The notes beneath the pieces are model-generated. The model did no database searches and was not told the DNA's origin. It saw only the letters and a list, made by a program, of their open reading frames with translations. DNA of 64,000 nucleotides from an uncultured Acetatifactor sp. (GTDB lineage Bacteria; Bacillota; Clostridia; Lachnospirales; Lachnospiraceae): contig CANQOL010000014.1 in NCBI GenBank assembly GCA_947625475.1, positions 1 to 64,000 on the forward strand. The letters are read 5' to 3'. This document shows, in pieces, positions 1 to 8,004 of the stretch (positions are counted from its first letter, which is position 1; every line of letters starts with the position of its first letter). The position numbers were made by a program, and so were the translations under genes.

Positions 1-16
1 TGCTATAATCAGTCAT
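1..16 (-). CDS. 5' end of an unidentified gene, cut by the window edge
   Basis: On the minus strand an AGGAGG ribosome site at 25-30 is followed 8 bases later by ATG at 16-14 and the codons for Met-Thr-Asp-Tyr-Ser before the window ends. A second ATG at 22-20 is too close to the ribosome site. The start lies just downstream of the broken traG fragment, so it may belong to whatever interrupted traG, such as an insertion element, or to the next gene of the conjugative element. Five residues do not identify a family. Confidence 0.35.
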
Positions 17-63
17 GTGCATAACCTCCTGTGCGTCCATGTATGTGTCATTTACACTTAGAA

Positions 64-438
64 TTATGCACTCCACCTTGCAGAACCGTACTCCATGCCA
101 TGCCGGAATTTCTTGGCATTTTTGGCTTTAAAATACACCACAAGGCGGAGCGCAATGCCGCACCCTGCCCCTATCAGAAGGTCTTTCGGGTAAAAACTTG
201 GCAGCGGATTGGAGAATAAACCCTCCAGCCCCTCCATGACCGCCATCATCTTTGCGGAAGCGTCCTGCCCCGGCGATACCCGCCACAGCCACGCTATTTT
301 GTCGCAGAAATACCCGGTAAGGATATAAGGAAGGCACATCAGGATAAGTTTCTTTTTGTCGATGTTACCTGTCTTTGCCTTGAACTTTTCGGGAACTGAT
401 TTTAAGTCTTTGGCAATACCGTCTATAATCTTGCTCAT
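64..438 (-). pseudogene. traG: Truncated TraG/VirD4-type coupling protein, N-terminal fragment
   Basis: The 124-aa product matches the N-terminus of conjugative coupling proteins (TraG/VirD4, normally about 600 aa): a short cytoplasmic start, two hydrophobic segments at roughly residues 30-50 and 85-105, then the family motif EYGSARW at the end. In intact relatives that motif is followed by the Walker A ATPase domain. Here the frame runs into TAA two codons after the Trp, so no ATPase domain is encoded. The start overlaps the end of the PcfB-like gene by four bases, which is the usual arrangement. The break at a well-conserved motif suggests an insertion or deletion rather than decay by point mutation. 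A full coupling protein would dock the relaxosome to the secretion channel; this fragment cannot. Confidence 0.72.
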
Positions 439-911
439 AACGACTGCCCCCTGTCCTTCTGGTGTTCCCTTGCCCTTTCCCGGTTCTTGTCCTTCCCCAG
501 TATCTCCCGGAACTCTGCCAGCTTCTCCTTTACGGATATGCGGTTGTGCTTCTTCTCATTAACTTTTACAAACTCCCTGAATGCCTGTGTTATCACGTCG
601 GCATCTTTGCCCTTGAAAAATACCATGTACTTCGGAGGTTCAACCGTCTTGTCCTTTTTCACAGCAAAATCTACATTATATTTCCTTGCCACTCTCTCAA
701 AAGACTTAATGTTGTTATCCGTAACCTCAATGCTCGAAGCACCCATACCCTGACCGACCAGATCTTTGACTGATACTTTCCCATGAGATGCCTGTTTTCC
801 CTGTTTGCGGTGTTCCAGATACATCTTCATTGCCTTTTTCAGCACGTCGGCAGTCAGCCGGGAAGATTTAAACACAAGGGCAATCGTTTTCTGTGTCACT
901 TCTTCCTGCAT
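435..911 (-). CDS. PcfB-like protein (DUF3801) of a conjugative element
   Basis: The 158-aa protein begins with a helical segment (MQEEVTQKTIALVF) and is followed by a Lys-rich, DUF3801/PcfB-like body with a charged Arg/Lys/Glu-rich tail. In Gram-positive conjugative elements this family sits directly upstream of the TraG/VirD4 coupling gene and, from work on the pCF10 homologue, helps bring relaxase and DNA to the coupling protein. Here its stop overlaps the traG start by four bases, which supports translational coupling. The ATG at 911 has a GGAGGG ribosome site. A 190-base leader separates it from the gene upstream and carries a distinctive palindrome (998-1025). Family assignment is from recalled similarity and gene order. 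Confidence 0.7.
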   Translation of the reverse strand: MQEEVTQKTIALVFKSSRLTADVLKKAMKMYLEHRKQGKQASHGKVSVKDLVGQGMGASSIEVTDNNIKSFERVARKYNVDFAVKKDKTVEPPKYMVFFKGKDADVITQAFREFVKVNEKKHNRISVKEKLAEFREILGKDKNRERAREHQKDRGQSL

Positions 912-997
912 GGTTTCCCTCCTTCTTCTTTATTGCTGCGCCCACGTCAGGGTGGAACATACAGCCTGTGCAGTAAATATTTCATAAATACCCCTTT

Positions 998-1025
998 CCA
1001 CTTCTGGACTTTTTGTCCAAAAGTT
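998..1025. promoter_or_regulatory. Palindrome copy 1 in the leader of the PcfB-like gene
   Basis: The arms CTTCTGGAC and GTCCAAAAG (one mismatch) flank a five-T centre on the plus strand. The same 28-bp sequence recurs at 2098-2125 with the centre changed to five A. Both copies lie in the 5' leader of a minus-strand gene of the accessory element. It could be a repressor operator or an RNA hairpin; the sequence alone does not decide. Confidence 0.45.
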
Positions 1026-1101
1026 TTCAAACGCAAAAAGGGCAGCTACAAACCGCTGTTTACGGTCTATAACTGCCCTTACGCTGTTTACCATATTCAA
1101 T

Positions 1102-1641
1102 TTACCTGTACCGGATCACCGGACACTGCTTCGTCTTTTTCCCGACTTTCCTGCGTTCCAGAGCAAAGACCATATCCCCGGTACGCTCAAAATATCCTAT
1201 ATCTTTCTTCCAGCTCATGCCGCATTTACAGTGCTGCAAGCCGATAAACTGCTGTTTCATCTTCCTGCCGCAGTTCGGACATACCTTTTTGCTCATACTC
1301 TTTTTCTTGGTTTTCGGCTTGTCTGTATCGTCTTTCTTTTTTTCTGCCTTTTCCGGAAGCCCGTTCTCTGCTATCCTTGTTTCATAACGTGGCAATCTGT
1401 AAAGATACAGGCTGTATATTTCATCAAAAGAAGCCTTTTCCGCTAACCCCTTTACCCTCTGGTAGATTTGCCCCGCAATTTTTTCACAGTCCTTTCCTTC
1501 TGGCAGCTTACCATGCTCCCTGTAATAATCACAGGTCTTTTCAAACATACAGTCTGCTATTTTTGCTTTCTGTTTCTGCTTTAAGTCTTTATATGTCCTG
1601 TCTGCCCTTTTCAGCCGCTTCTTTTTTCCCAAATGGTTCAA
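1102..1641 (-). CDS. Unknown basic protein with C-terminal zinc ribbon
   Basis: The 179-aa protein is very Lys/Arg-rich (start MNHLGKKKRLKRADR) and has a helical N-terminal half. Near residues 120-140 it has a zinc-ribbon pattern CPNCGRKMKQ...HCKCG, with four Cys suited to binding one zinc. It sits in the same-strand run between the replication genes and the transfer genes of the accessory element, which suggests a DNA- or RNA-binding accessory role, but no function is known to me. A Lys-rich hinge (KKKDDTDKPKTKKK) separates the two halves. The zinc ribbon begins at an internal Met, so it could also be made as a separate small protein. Confidence 0.6.
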   Translation of the reverse strand: MNHLGKKKRLKRADRTYKDLKQKQKAKIADCMFEKTCDYYREHGKLPEGKDCEKIAGQIYQRVKGLAEKASFDEIYSLYLYRLPRYETRIAENGLPEKAEKKKDDTDKPKTKKKSMSKKVCPNCGRKMKQQFIGLQHCKCGMSWKKDIGYFERTGDMVFALERRKVGKKTKQCPVIRYR

Positions 1642-1719
1642 CTCCTGTCTTTTATCCTGATGAAATCCATTTTATCAGATATTCTTCCGGAATTGTAAAA
1701 AATGTCATGGTTTCCACCC

Positions 1720-2085
1720 TCAGATAATTCCGCCGCACAGTGCAAGGAAGTAATCTTTTTTCTTCGTGATTTCCTCCTGCCTGTCTTTGGAAAGCGTCTG
1801 GAATATCTCGTCATAGTCCAACTCCGCAAGCGGCGTTCCAAGCACAGGTGTTAAAACTTCATGTTCATACCATATCCGCCAAAGTTCCTCAAACAGCTCC
1901 GCACTGTCCGAAAATACCACAGCGGAATCAAAGCCTTCGCCCTCATTGAACCATTGCAGGCGGACAAAGCCGAACCTCCCGGCATCCGCCACCATTACAT
2001 CTGCCAGCTCATACAGTTCTGAAAACGCACCGGCTACTTTCCGGCATCTTTCCCGCTGTTCTTCCGTAATATATTTTTCTGCCAT
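1720..2085 (-). CDS. Unknown acidic 121-aa element protein
   Basis: The product (start MAEKYITEEQRERCRKV) is acidic, with an alternating helix/strand look, and has no membrane segment or recognised motif. An ATG at 2085 is preceded by GGAAGGAGC. Its leader contains the second copy of the TGGAC-N5-GTCCA palindrome. Because it lies between the initiator gene and the transfer genes, it probably belongs to the element's own cargo rather than the host core. Low GC compared with the genes right of 6477 fits that. Confidence 0.55.
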   Translation of the reverse strand: MAEKYITEEQRERCRKVAGAFSELYELADVMVADAGRFGFVRLQWFNEGEGFDSAVVFSDSAELFEELWRIWYEHEVLTPVLGTPLAELDYDEIFQTLSKDRQEEITKKKDYFLALCGGII

Positions 2086-2097
2086 ATATGCTCCTTC

Positions 2098-2125
2098 CCA
2101 CTTCTGGACAAAAAGTCCAAAAGTT
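2098..2125. promoter_or_regulatory. Palindrome copy 2 in the leader of the 121-aa gene
   Basis: It matches the element at 998-1025 base for base in both arms, but the five-base centre is AAAAA here and TTTTT there on the plus strand. It overlaps the stop codon of the upstream gene at 2124. The same position relative to the next start codon in both places argues for a shared regulatory site. Confidence 0.45.
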
Positions 2126-2786
2126 ATCCATTTTCCTTTAAACAGTAAATTGTACAGAGGTCAGCATATAACATAGCTTCCCCGCATTTTATCGTGTCAA
2201 ACAAAAGGCACTGGAACAGCACATCACGCACTCCCTCCAGACTGGCAATGCCCCGTTCTTTATCTGAAAAGCCTGTGCCTGGAATATCCATATCCGCCGA
2301 TACTGCCCGCCTTGCCGAGATACAGTGCGTGTAAAGTCCGAGGATATATTTATCTGACATAGGGAAAGCGAATGTCTCCTGCCCGTCATACGTTACCCGG
2401 TACTTTTCCTGTTCCCCTTCTGGCAGTTCAAAGCAGCACCGCACCGTTTCCAGATAAGTATGCCCGTCAAAATCCGGCTTTATTTTCTTCCCATACCTGC
2501 GGATTGCGGAAAATATGTTATTCCGGTCAATAAAAGAACGGGTACGCTTGAAAGCTGCTTTTTTGCCTTTCATATCCATGTAAACATTATTCCCCGTCCC
2601 TTTCCCGGCAAACCTGCCATAATCGCCTGTCCGCAACAGGTAGGACAGTACCTCTAACAGCTTTTCTCTTGATACAATCTCCTGATAAGGGGAATTGCTG
2701 AAATCTATTTTCACAAACCTTAATGGGCAGCTTCCCTTTGCAACCTCCCGTTCCATTACCCGGTCAACATCACGCATTGACTCCAT
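2124..2786 (-). CDS. Unknown 220-aa protein cotranscribed with repA
   Basis: The gene abuts repA with no gap (repA ends at 2787), so the two are almost certainly cotranscribed and translationally coupled. The protein has a basic middle (KGKKAAFKRTRSFIDRNN) and no signal peptide or membrane segment. It includes several Cys but no clear zinc motif. I do not recognise the family. Its placement just after the initiator, in an element with parA and parB, suggests a replication or copy-control accessory protein. That is inference from position only. Confidence 0.55.
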   Translation of the reverse strand: MESMRDVDRVMEREVAKGSCPLRFVKIDFSNSPYQEIVSREKLLEVLSYLLRTGDYGRFAGKGTGNNVYMDMKGKKAAFKRTRSFIDRNNIFSAIRRYGKKIKPDFDGHTYLETVRCCFELPEGEQEKYRVTYDGQETFAFPMSDKYILGLYTHCISARRAVSADMDIPGTGFSDKERGIASLEGVRDVLFQCLLFDTIKCGEAMLYADLCTIYCLKENG

Positions 2787-3890
2787 TTATCCATCTCCTT
2801 CCGGTTCGGGATTAAATAATCCCTTTTCCTGCCACCCTCCGCCATACATATCATGCTGTACCAACTGCTGGTAATAATGGTTCATGGTATTCGGCGCATT
2901 GTAAAGGGCAGTCACCATGTACGCCCTGATGTTGGTTATCTTTGTTGTGGTTTCCTTCATGCAGCCAATCACATACTCCAAATGGGAGCTGTTCAGCTTT
3001 AGGAATTTTGACTTCACAAGCTCATAAGGGTAATCCTCCCCGTTGACCTTTACCGTCCTCCGTTTCACGCACACAATCTCACAGATCACCTCATAAAGTT
3101 CCTCATACAGCCCCTTTTCGCTCCAGTCACCGTATTTCATGTGATGCTCATACTCAATATTTTCTTTGATGATTTCCATGTAAGCAGTGGCATCATCCAT
3201 CACATCAATCATATCATTATCCGGCTTGCCATGCTCGGATTCCCCTATCTCCTGATTAGATTGATTGATAGGATTGGTATAGCTCAAATCAGTATAATTA
3301 GTATTGTTATAATTAGGGGAAAAACTTTTTACTTCTTGAAATTCAGTTTTTTTATCTCCGGAAGTTAAATCTCTTTCCCTCTTGAAATCAAATTCTTTAA
3401 TTTCCTGAAGTTCAATTTCTTTACTTCCAGAAGTTAAATTCTTTTGCTTCTTGAAATTAAAATCTTTTACTTCTATGGGAACATCAGTGTTTGCAGGCTC
3501 TTCTTCCGTCCTTTTCTCCGGTAATGAAGAAAAATTCTTCACATAAATAATATCCGGCTTTCCCAGCCCCCGCCTTTTCTTCTCAATCAGACCAATGCCA
3601 TTATCCGAATCCAGTTCCTTTATTATTTTAGTACAGGTAGGCTTGGAACAGCCTAAATCTTCCGCCATGTTCTCCACCGCATAAATAATATATGCCCTGT
3701 TTTCATCATCCAGCCACCCGTTTTTCATTGACAGTGACATTCTGTCGAGCATCAGACCATACAGGAGCTTGGCATCACTGCTAAGCCCCTTAAAATACTT
3801 ATCCTTTATCAGCAGGCGGGGAACACGATAAAAGGAAAACTGCTCCGCTTCGATGCCGTAATAATAATCGAATTTTATCGTGCCATCCAT
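2787..3890 (-). CDS. repA: RepA_N-family replication initiator
   Basis: The 367-aa product starts at ATG 3890, chosen because GGGGAGG lies 9 bases upstream; a longer frame from 3941 would overlap parB and lacks a ribosome site. Residues ~10-110 match the RepA_N winged-helix initiator domain, including FYRVPRLLIKDKYF, AKLLYGLMLDRM and a helix-turn-helix around DLGCSKPTCTKIIKEL. The middle has a 23-residue repeat (cores FNFKKQKNLTSG and FDFKRERDLTSG) encoded by the 23-bp DNA repeats at 3333-3470, and the C-terminal third is helical. RepA_N proteins of Gram-positive plasmids bind an origin inside their own gene. Together with parA and parB this shows the element replicates or once replicated autonomously. 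Confidence 0.85.
   Translation of the reverse strand: MDGTIKFDYYYGIEAEQFSFYRVPRLLIKDKYFKGLSSDAKLLYGLMLDRMSLSMKNGWLDDENRAYIIYAVENMAEDLGCSKPTCTKIIKELDSDNGIGLIEKKRRGLGKPDIIYVKNFSSLPEKRTEEEPANTDVPIEVKDFNFKKQKNLTSGSKEIELQEIKEFDFKRERDLTSGDKKTEFQEVKSFSPNYNNTNYTDLSYTNPINQSNQEIGESEHGKPDNDMIDVMDDATAYMEIIKENIEYEHHMKYGDWSEKGLYEELYEVICEIVCVKRRTVKVNGEDYPYELVKSKFLKLNSSHLEYVIGCMKETTTKITNIRAYMVTALYNAPNTMNHYYQQLVQHDMYGGGWQEKGLFNPEPEGDG
3333..3470. repeat. Six iterons with 23-bp period inside repA (probable origin)
   Basis: Six copies of a 13-bp core of the form YTCNNGAARTYNA begin at 3333, 3356, 3379, 3402, 3425 and 3448, exactly 23 bp apart. Between cores the sequence is T-rich. The period is not a multiple of three, so the protein repeat appears only every 69 bp. 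Regular spacing near two helical turns is typical of initiator binding sites, and RepA_N plasmids carry their origin within rep. Confidence 0.75.
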
Positions 3891-3907
3891 GCCGATGCAC
3901 CTCCCCT

Positions 3908-4813
3908 CTACTGATTTCCTGTGCCATTTCTGGCACTCCACTCGTCCAGCAATTGAATGATGATGCCCTCTATTTCCTCACTGCTGTAATCCTCCGCAAA
4001 ATATTCACTGATTTTATCCGCTTTCAATGTCACCTTGCGTTCCTTCGGTTTTTCCTCTGTCAGTATCAGGCGCACCATTGCAAAGGTAAGCTCTCCGGTC
4101 TTGCCATATTCCTTAATTTTTGCCGACTGCACCATGCTGATGCTGCATCCCTGTTCCTCAATGACATCCTGTACCCACTGCTGTGCTTCCTCCGTCAGAA
4201 AGGATATATCCACGCCCTGTGAAAAACCTAATTTCTTAGTGTCCACCATTTCAAGAAGCTCATCGGAAAGCCTTGACAGCCATATATACCGCTGAACCTT
4301 TTTCGCATTCTCCCCGGCAGCTTCCCCGACTTCATCAAGGGTGTTCTTCCCTGACTTTTTCCCCTGATGCTTCATGGCTTCATATTTCATCTTATAGGCT
4401 CTCGCCTTTTCGCTTGGTAAAATGTCCTCCCTCTGAATGTTGGAGTCCACCATGATAATTGTCGCTTCATCATCGGTGTAATTGCGGACAATCACTGGCA
4501 TCTCCGTTTTTCCGGCAAGCTCTGAACCCCGTTTCCTGCGGTGTCCGGCTATGATTTCATAGCCGCCGCCCGCCCTCGGTCTTGCAATGCCCGGAACCAG
4601 CACACCATACTGGCGGATACTCTCCGTTGTTTCCTCCATCTTCTCATCGTCCACCACCCGGAAAGGGTGGTCTTTGAATGTATGAAGGTCTGCAAGCGGC
4701 GCATTGATAATCTGTTCAGCAGAGCTTCCCTGCCCCGCAGAACCGCCGAATAAATCCTCAAATTTCTCTATCTTAACTTTTGCTGCGCTTCCTGCTTTTG
4801 CATTACTGCCCAT
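3908..4813 (-). CDS. parB: ParB/Spo0J-type partition protein
   Basis: The 301-aa protein has the ParB N-terminal nuclease-like domain at about residues 35-130, including FKDHPFRVVDDEKM, QYGVLVPG and the box II motif IIAGHRRKRGSEL. A central helix-turn-helix region (LGFSQGVDISFLTEEAQQWV) and a C-terminal dimerisation tail follow. ATG 4813 was chosen because AGGAGG lies 7 bases upstream; a TTG two codons earlier is too close to it. The start overlaps the parA stop by 11 bases. ParB binds centromere-like sites and works with ParA to segregate the replicon. No parS-like palindrome cluster was found in the window by eye. Confidence 0.88.
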   Translation of the reverse strand: MGSNAKAGSAAKVKIEKFEDLFGGSAGQGSSAEQIINAPLADLHTFKDHPFRVVDDEKMEETTESIRQYGVLVPGIARPRAGGGYEIIAGHRRKRGSELAGKTEMPVIVRNYTDDEATIIMVDSNIQREDILPSEKARAYKMKYEAMKHQGKKSGKNTLDEVGEAAGENAKKVQRYIWLSRLSDELLEMVDTKKLGFSQGVDISFLTEEAQQWVQDVIEEQGCSISMVQSAKIKEYGKTGELTFAMVRLILTEEKPKERKVTLKADKISEYFAEDYSSEEIEGIIIQLLDEWSARNGTGNQ

Positions 4814-5588
4814 TTCCAAGCACCTCCTTTGTCAGAGAAACATAAGCTGCCGCTACCTTCCCTTTTGGATCATGCTTATAAATGCTGACACCTTCCGCAG
4901 AAATCTCCGCCGCCCTTACCGAAATGGGGATACTGTTCGTAAATATCCTTACACTGCTCCCATAGGCTTCCTTCAGCATGGAACTGATGTCCTTTGCATA
5001 GTTCGTCCGGCTGTCCACCATTGTCAGCAATATGCCCTCAATCTCCAGCTTCGGGTTAATCTGCCGCTTTACCTTGCCAACTGTCTTAATGAGCTGCTGT
5101 AAGCCTTTAACGGGCAGGTATGCCGCCTGTACGGGTATCAGTATGCTGTCAGCACAGGCAAGGGCATTTATGGTAATCATGCCCAAAGAGGGCATACAGT
5201 CTATCAGGATATAATCGTAACTCTCCCTGACTATCTCTATGTACGACCTCAGTACCGTTTCCCGGCTCATGACATTCACAAGGGAAACCTCCAGACCGGA
5301 TAATTCGATATTTCCCGGCATTAGGTCTATCCCTTCCTCATGGTGCAGGATACCCTCTTTCGGCTCTACTTCCCCGTCATTGATTAAATCCCCCATAATG
5401 GTTGCAAGCGTGACTTCCAAAGTATCCGGCTCTGTATAGCCAAGGCTTGCAGTAAGGCTTCCCTGTGCGTCTGCGTCTATTAACAGCACTCTTTTACCCT
5501 GTTTTGCCAGTCCTATTCCTAAATTGCTTGTTGTGGTGGTCTTGCCCACTCCGCCTTTCTGGTTTGCGATTGCGATTATTTTACACAT
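4803..5588 (-). CDS. parA: ParA-type partition ATPase
   Basis: The 261-aa product begins with the deviant Walker A motif KGGVGKTTTTSNLG, continues with LLIDADAQGSLT (A') and has YILIDCMPSLGMI (Walker B), the standard ParA/Soj set. It lacks the N-terminal helix-turn-helix of plasmid type Ia ParA, so it is unlikely to be its own repressor. It forms an overlapping pair with parB, and repA follows. The order parA-parB-repA is characteristic of large conjugative elements and plasmids in Clostridia. It positions replicon copies on the nucleoid before division. Confidence 0.9.
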   Translation of the reverse strand: MCKIIAIANQKGGVGKTTTTSNLGIGLAKQGKRVLLIDADAQGSLTASLGYTEPDTLEVTLATIMGDLINDGEVEPKEGILHHEEGIDLMPGNIELSGLEVSLVNVMSRETVLRSYIEIVRESYDYILIDCMPSLGMITINALACADSILIPVQAAYLPVKGLQQLIKTVGKVKRQINPKLEIEGILLTMVDSRTNYAKDISSMLKEAYGSSVRIFTNSIPISVRAAEISAEGVSIYKHDPKGKVAAAYVSLTKEVLGNGQ

Positions 5589-5611
5589 GATTTCATTCTC
5601 CTTTGCTTCTG

Positions 5612-5788
5612 CTATGATTCTTTTATGTTGCTTTTCCTGACTTCCACATAAGCCCTGTAATATTTCTTTGTCCCTTTGTTCGGGAACAAATCAGAAAATT
5701 CCGTCACTTCGATTTTGGAATTTCTCCTTAAAATCTTTCCGAACCACTTAATATCGTTCTTTGTTCCCATAAGTCTGACCTTTAACAT
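5612..5788 (-). CDS. 58-aa unknown protein (DUF3970-like)
   Basis: An open frame runs from ATG 5788 to TAG 5612. The protein starts MLKVRLMGTKNDIKWFGKIL and is basic, with FSDLFPNKGTKKYYRAY in the middle. Its start overlaps the stop of the upstream gene by one base (TGATG), so the pair is translationally coupled. Small proteins of this type, which I recall under DUF3970, occur beside parA in Firmicute conjugative elements. Function unknown. Confidence 0.6.
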   Translation of the reverse strand: MLKVRLMGTKNDIKWFGKILRRNSKIEVTEFSDLFPNKGTKKYYRAYVEVRKSNIKES

Positions 5789-6249
5789 CAATCCTGTCCT
5801 CCAAACATAGCGTACAGATTATGGTTATACGTTGCGTACTCCGGATACCGTATCTGTACCGCCTGCCAAAAATAAGGTGCGTAGGCACAGCAGAACAGTT
5901 CCTCCACTGTGTAATTCCTACACTCGTCCACCTGTTTCTCCGCATCGTCATAATCAAGAACGCTTGGCGTACCATTGCAGTATAGGTTGAATGCCATTCT
6001 GACCACCTTTACGCTTCCGCTGGTCTGCCAGCCTTCATGCAGGCATTCCGTTTTTACGTTGCCTGTCTTAAAATCATAAATGCTTTTAATGTTCCTTCTT
6101 GTGTCATTGCTGATACCAAGACAATATACAAGCGCCTTGTGGTACACATCCTGATACCTGACCTCTTTCAATTTCTCATAGTAGAATTTCTCATGTGCTT
6201 CGCTGATAAAAATAATCGCTTTCTCTGCTCCTAACGCTGTACTGCTCAT
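5788..6249 (-). CDS. 153-aa unknown element protein (DUF6075-like)
   Basis: The start at ATG 6249 has GGAGG 8 bases upstream; an ATG five codons earlier overlaps that ribosome site. The protein has an aromatic-rich helical N-terminus (AHEKFYYEKLKEVRYQDVYH) and a C-terminal segment rich in Tyr and Cys (ELFCCAYAPYFWQAVQIRYPEY). I recall similar proteins as DUF6075 in clostridial mobile elements. It is the first gene of the minus-strand run that continues through parA, parB and repA, so it lies near the element's promoter. No function is known to me. Confidence 0.55.
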   Translation of the reverse strand: MSSTALGAEKAIIFISEAHEKFYYEKLKEVRYQDVYHKALVYCLGISNDTRRNIKSIYDFKTGNVKTECLHEGWQTSGSVKVVRMAFNLYCNGTPSVLDYDDAEKQVDECRNYTVEELFCCAYAPYFWQAVQIRYPEYATYNHNLYAMFGGQD

Positions 6250-6294
6250 TCTTTTTTCCTCCATTTCTTATTTTGCTTTGCTGACCATAACAAA

Positions 6295-6334
6295 AAGGAC
6301 ACTTCCCTAAAATTTCTTTTAGAAAAATGTCCTT
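6295..6334 (-). terminator. Rho-independent terminator after lysS
   Basis: Read on the minus strand the arms AAGGACA and TGTCCTT enclose an inner stem CTAAAA/TTTTAG and are followed by TTTTTGTT. It ends the lysS transcript about 140 bases after its stop and insulates it from the accessory element. Confidence 0.7.
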
Positions 6335-6403
6335 ATAGTACAAAATATTGAATTGGATTTATGAGTACAACTATTCATTAACGCTTATTATTCTTCGTTA
6401 TGC

Positions 6404-6436
6404 GTTGTAAAATTGTTGTAAATTTGTTGTAGTTCG
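6404..6436. repeat. Three 11-bp direct repeats, possible recombinase arm sites
   Basis: GTTGTA occurs at 6404, 6415 and 6426, exactly 11 bp apart, in an AT-rich stretch between the accessory block and the lysS stop. Short direct repeats next to a core site are usual at the ends of elements moved by tyrosine recombinases. No integrase gene is in the window, so this is a candidate only. Confidence 0.35.
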
Positions 6437-6476
6437 CAACTTCAAATACCGCAAACCCTTGATTTTACTGGATTTT

Positions 6477-7970
6477 TTAATCGACTGTTCGCATTGTCGG
6501 GAACAGCAGCACATCCCGAATAGCCGGCGAGTTGGTCAGAAGCATCACCAGCCGGTCGATCCCGTATCCGATTCCGCCGGTGGGGGGCATGCCGATCTCC
6601 AGGGCGTTCATGAAATCCTCATCGGTGGTATTGGCTTCCTCATCGCCTGCGGCCAGCGCCGCCTCCTGGGCCTTGAATCGCTCCCGCTGGTCCACGGGAT
6701 CGTTCAGCTCCGAGTAGGCGTTGCACATCTCCCTGCCGTAAATGAAGAGCTCAAACCGCTCCACATAGTCCGGGTTGTCCGGCTTTCTCTTGGTCAGAGG
6801 CGATACCTCCACCGGATGATCCATCAGAAAGGTGGGCTGAATCAGGTGTTCCTCCACATACTCTTCAAAGAACAGGTTCAGGATATCGCCCTTCTGATGG
6901 CGGGGCTCGTAGTGTATGCCCTTCTCATCCGCAATTTTCTTTGCGGCAGCGGTATCGGGGATCCGGTCGAAGTCAACCCCCGTGTACTGCTTCACGGCGT
7001 CCACCATGGTCAGGCGCGCAAAGGGCTTCCCCAGGTCAATCATTTCCTCCCCGTAGGGAATCAGCGTGGTGCCGCAGACCTCCTGGGCCACATAGCGGAA
7101 CATGTTCTCCGTGAGCTCCATCATGCCGTAATAATCCGTGTATGCCTGATAGAGCTCCATCAGGGTAAATTCCGGATTGTGCCTCGTATCGAGGCCCTCG
7201 TTGCGGAACACCCTGCCGATCTCGAAGACGCGCTCTAAGCCGCCTACGATCAGGCGCTTCAGATACAGCTCCAGGGAAATGCGGAGCTTCACATCCTCAT
7301 CCAGCGCATTGTAATGGGTTTCAAAGGGTCTGGCCGCCGCGCCGCCCGCGTTTGCCACCAGCATGGGCGTCTCCACCTCGAGAAACCCTTCCCCCTCCAG
7401 ATAACGGCGGATGGCGCTGATGATCTTTGAGCGCTTTATAAAGGTATCCTTCACCTCCTGATTCATGATCAGATCGGTGTAGCGCTGGCGGTACCGAATG
7501 TCCGTGTTGGTCAGGCCGTGGAACTTCTCCGGCAGAATCTGCAGGCTCTTGCACAGAAGAAGGATCTGGGAGGCATGGACGGAGATCTCTCCGGTCCTGG
7601 TCTTAAATACCTCTCCCTCAATCCCCACAATGTCCCCTACGTCGTACTTTTTGAAGTCCGCATAGGGTTCCTCGCCCACACAGTCCCTGGCCACATAGAC
7701 CTGGATATTGCCGGGCATATCCTGCACATTGCAGAAGGAAGCCTTCCCCATGATCCGCTTGGACATGATCCGGCCCGCCACTCTCACGGTTTTGCCCTCC
7801 AGCTCCTCAAAGTTCTCTTTGATCTGGCTGCTGTGATGGGTCACCTCATAGCGGGTGATCCGGAAGGGATCCCTGCCCGCCTCCTGCAGCGCGGCCAGCT
7901 TGTCTCTCCTGACCTGCAAAAGCTGATGGATGTCCTGTTCCTGTACTCTTGTATTCTGCGCCTCTGCCAC
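6477..7970 (-). CDS. lysS: Lysyl-tRNA synthetase, class II
   Basis: The 497-aa enzyme charges tRNA-Lys. An N-terminal OB fold for the anticodon ([18 protein letters not shown]...) is followed by the catalytic core with motif 2 ([20 protein letters not shown]) and motif 3 ([13 protein letters not shown]). I chose GTG 7970, which has AAGGAG 8 bases upstream; a GTG three codons earlier overlaps that site. The protein ends [10 protein letters not shown], short compared with many relatives but with all catalytic motifs present. It lies last in the dusB-unknown-greA-lysS run. The stop is only about 40 bases from the repeats at the edge of the mobile element, so its last codons may have been rewritten by integration. 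Confidence 0.95.
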   Translation of the reverse strand: MAEAQNTRVQEQDIHQLLQVRRDKLAALQEAGRDPFRITRYEVTHHSSQIKENFEELEGKTVRVAGRIMSKRIMGKASFCNVQDMPGNIQVYVARDCVGEEPYADFKKYDVGDIVGIEGEVFKTRTGEISVHASQILLLCKSLQILPEKFHGLTNTDIRYRQRYTDLIMNQEVKDTFIKRSKIISAIRRYLEGEGFLEVETPMLVANAGGAAARPFETHYNALDEDVKLRISLELYLKRLIVGGLERVFEIGRVFRNEGLDTRHNPEFTLMELYQAYTDYYGMMELTENMFRYVAQEVCGTTLIPYGEEMIDLGKPFARLTMVDAVKQYTGVDFDRIPDTAAAKKIADEKGIHYEPRHQKGDILNLFFEEYVEEHLIQPTFLMDHPVEVSPLTKRKPDNPDYVERFELFIYGREMCNAYSELNDPVDQRERFKAQEAALAAGDEEANTTDEDFMNALEIGMPPTGGIGYGIDRLVMLLTNSPAIRDVLLFPTMRTVD

Positions 7971-8004
7971 GTTTTCCACTCCTTTTTGCGGGCATCATAC
8001 CCGG

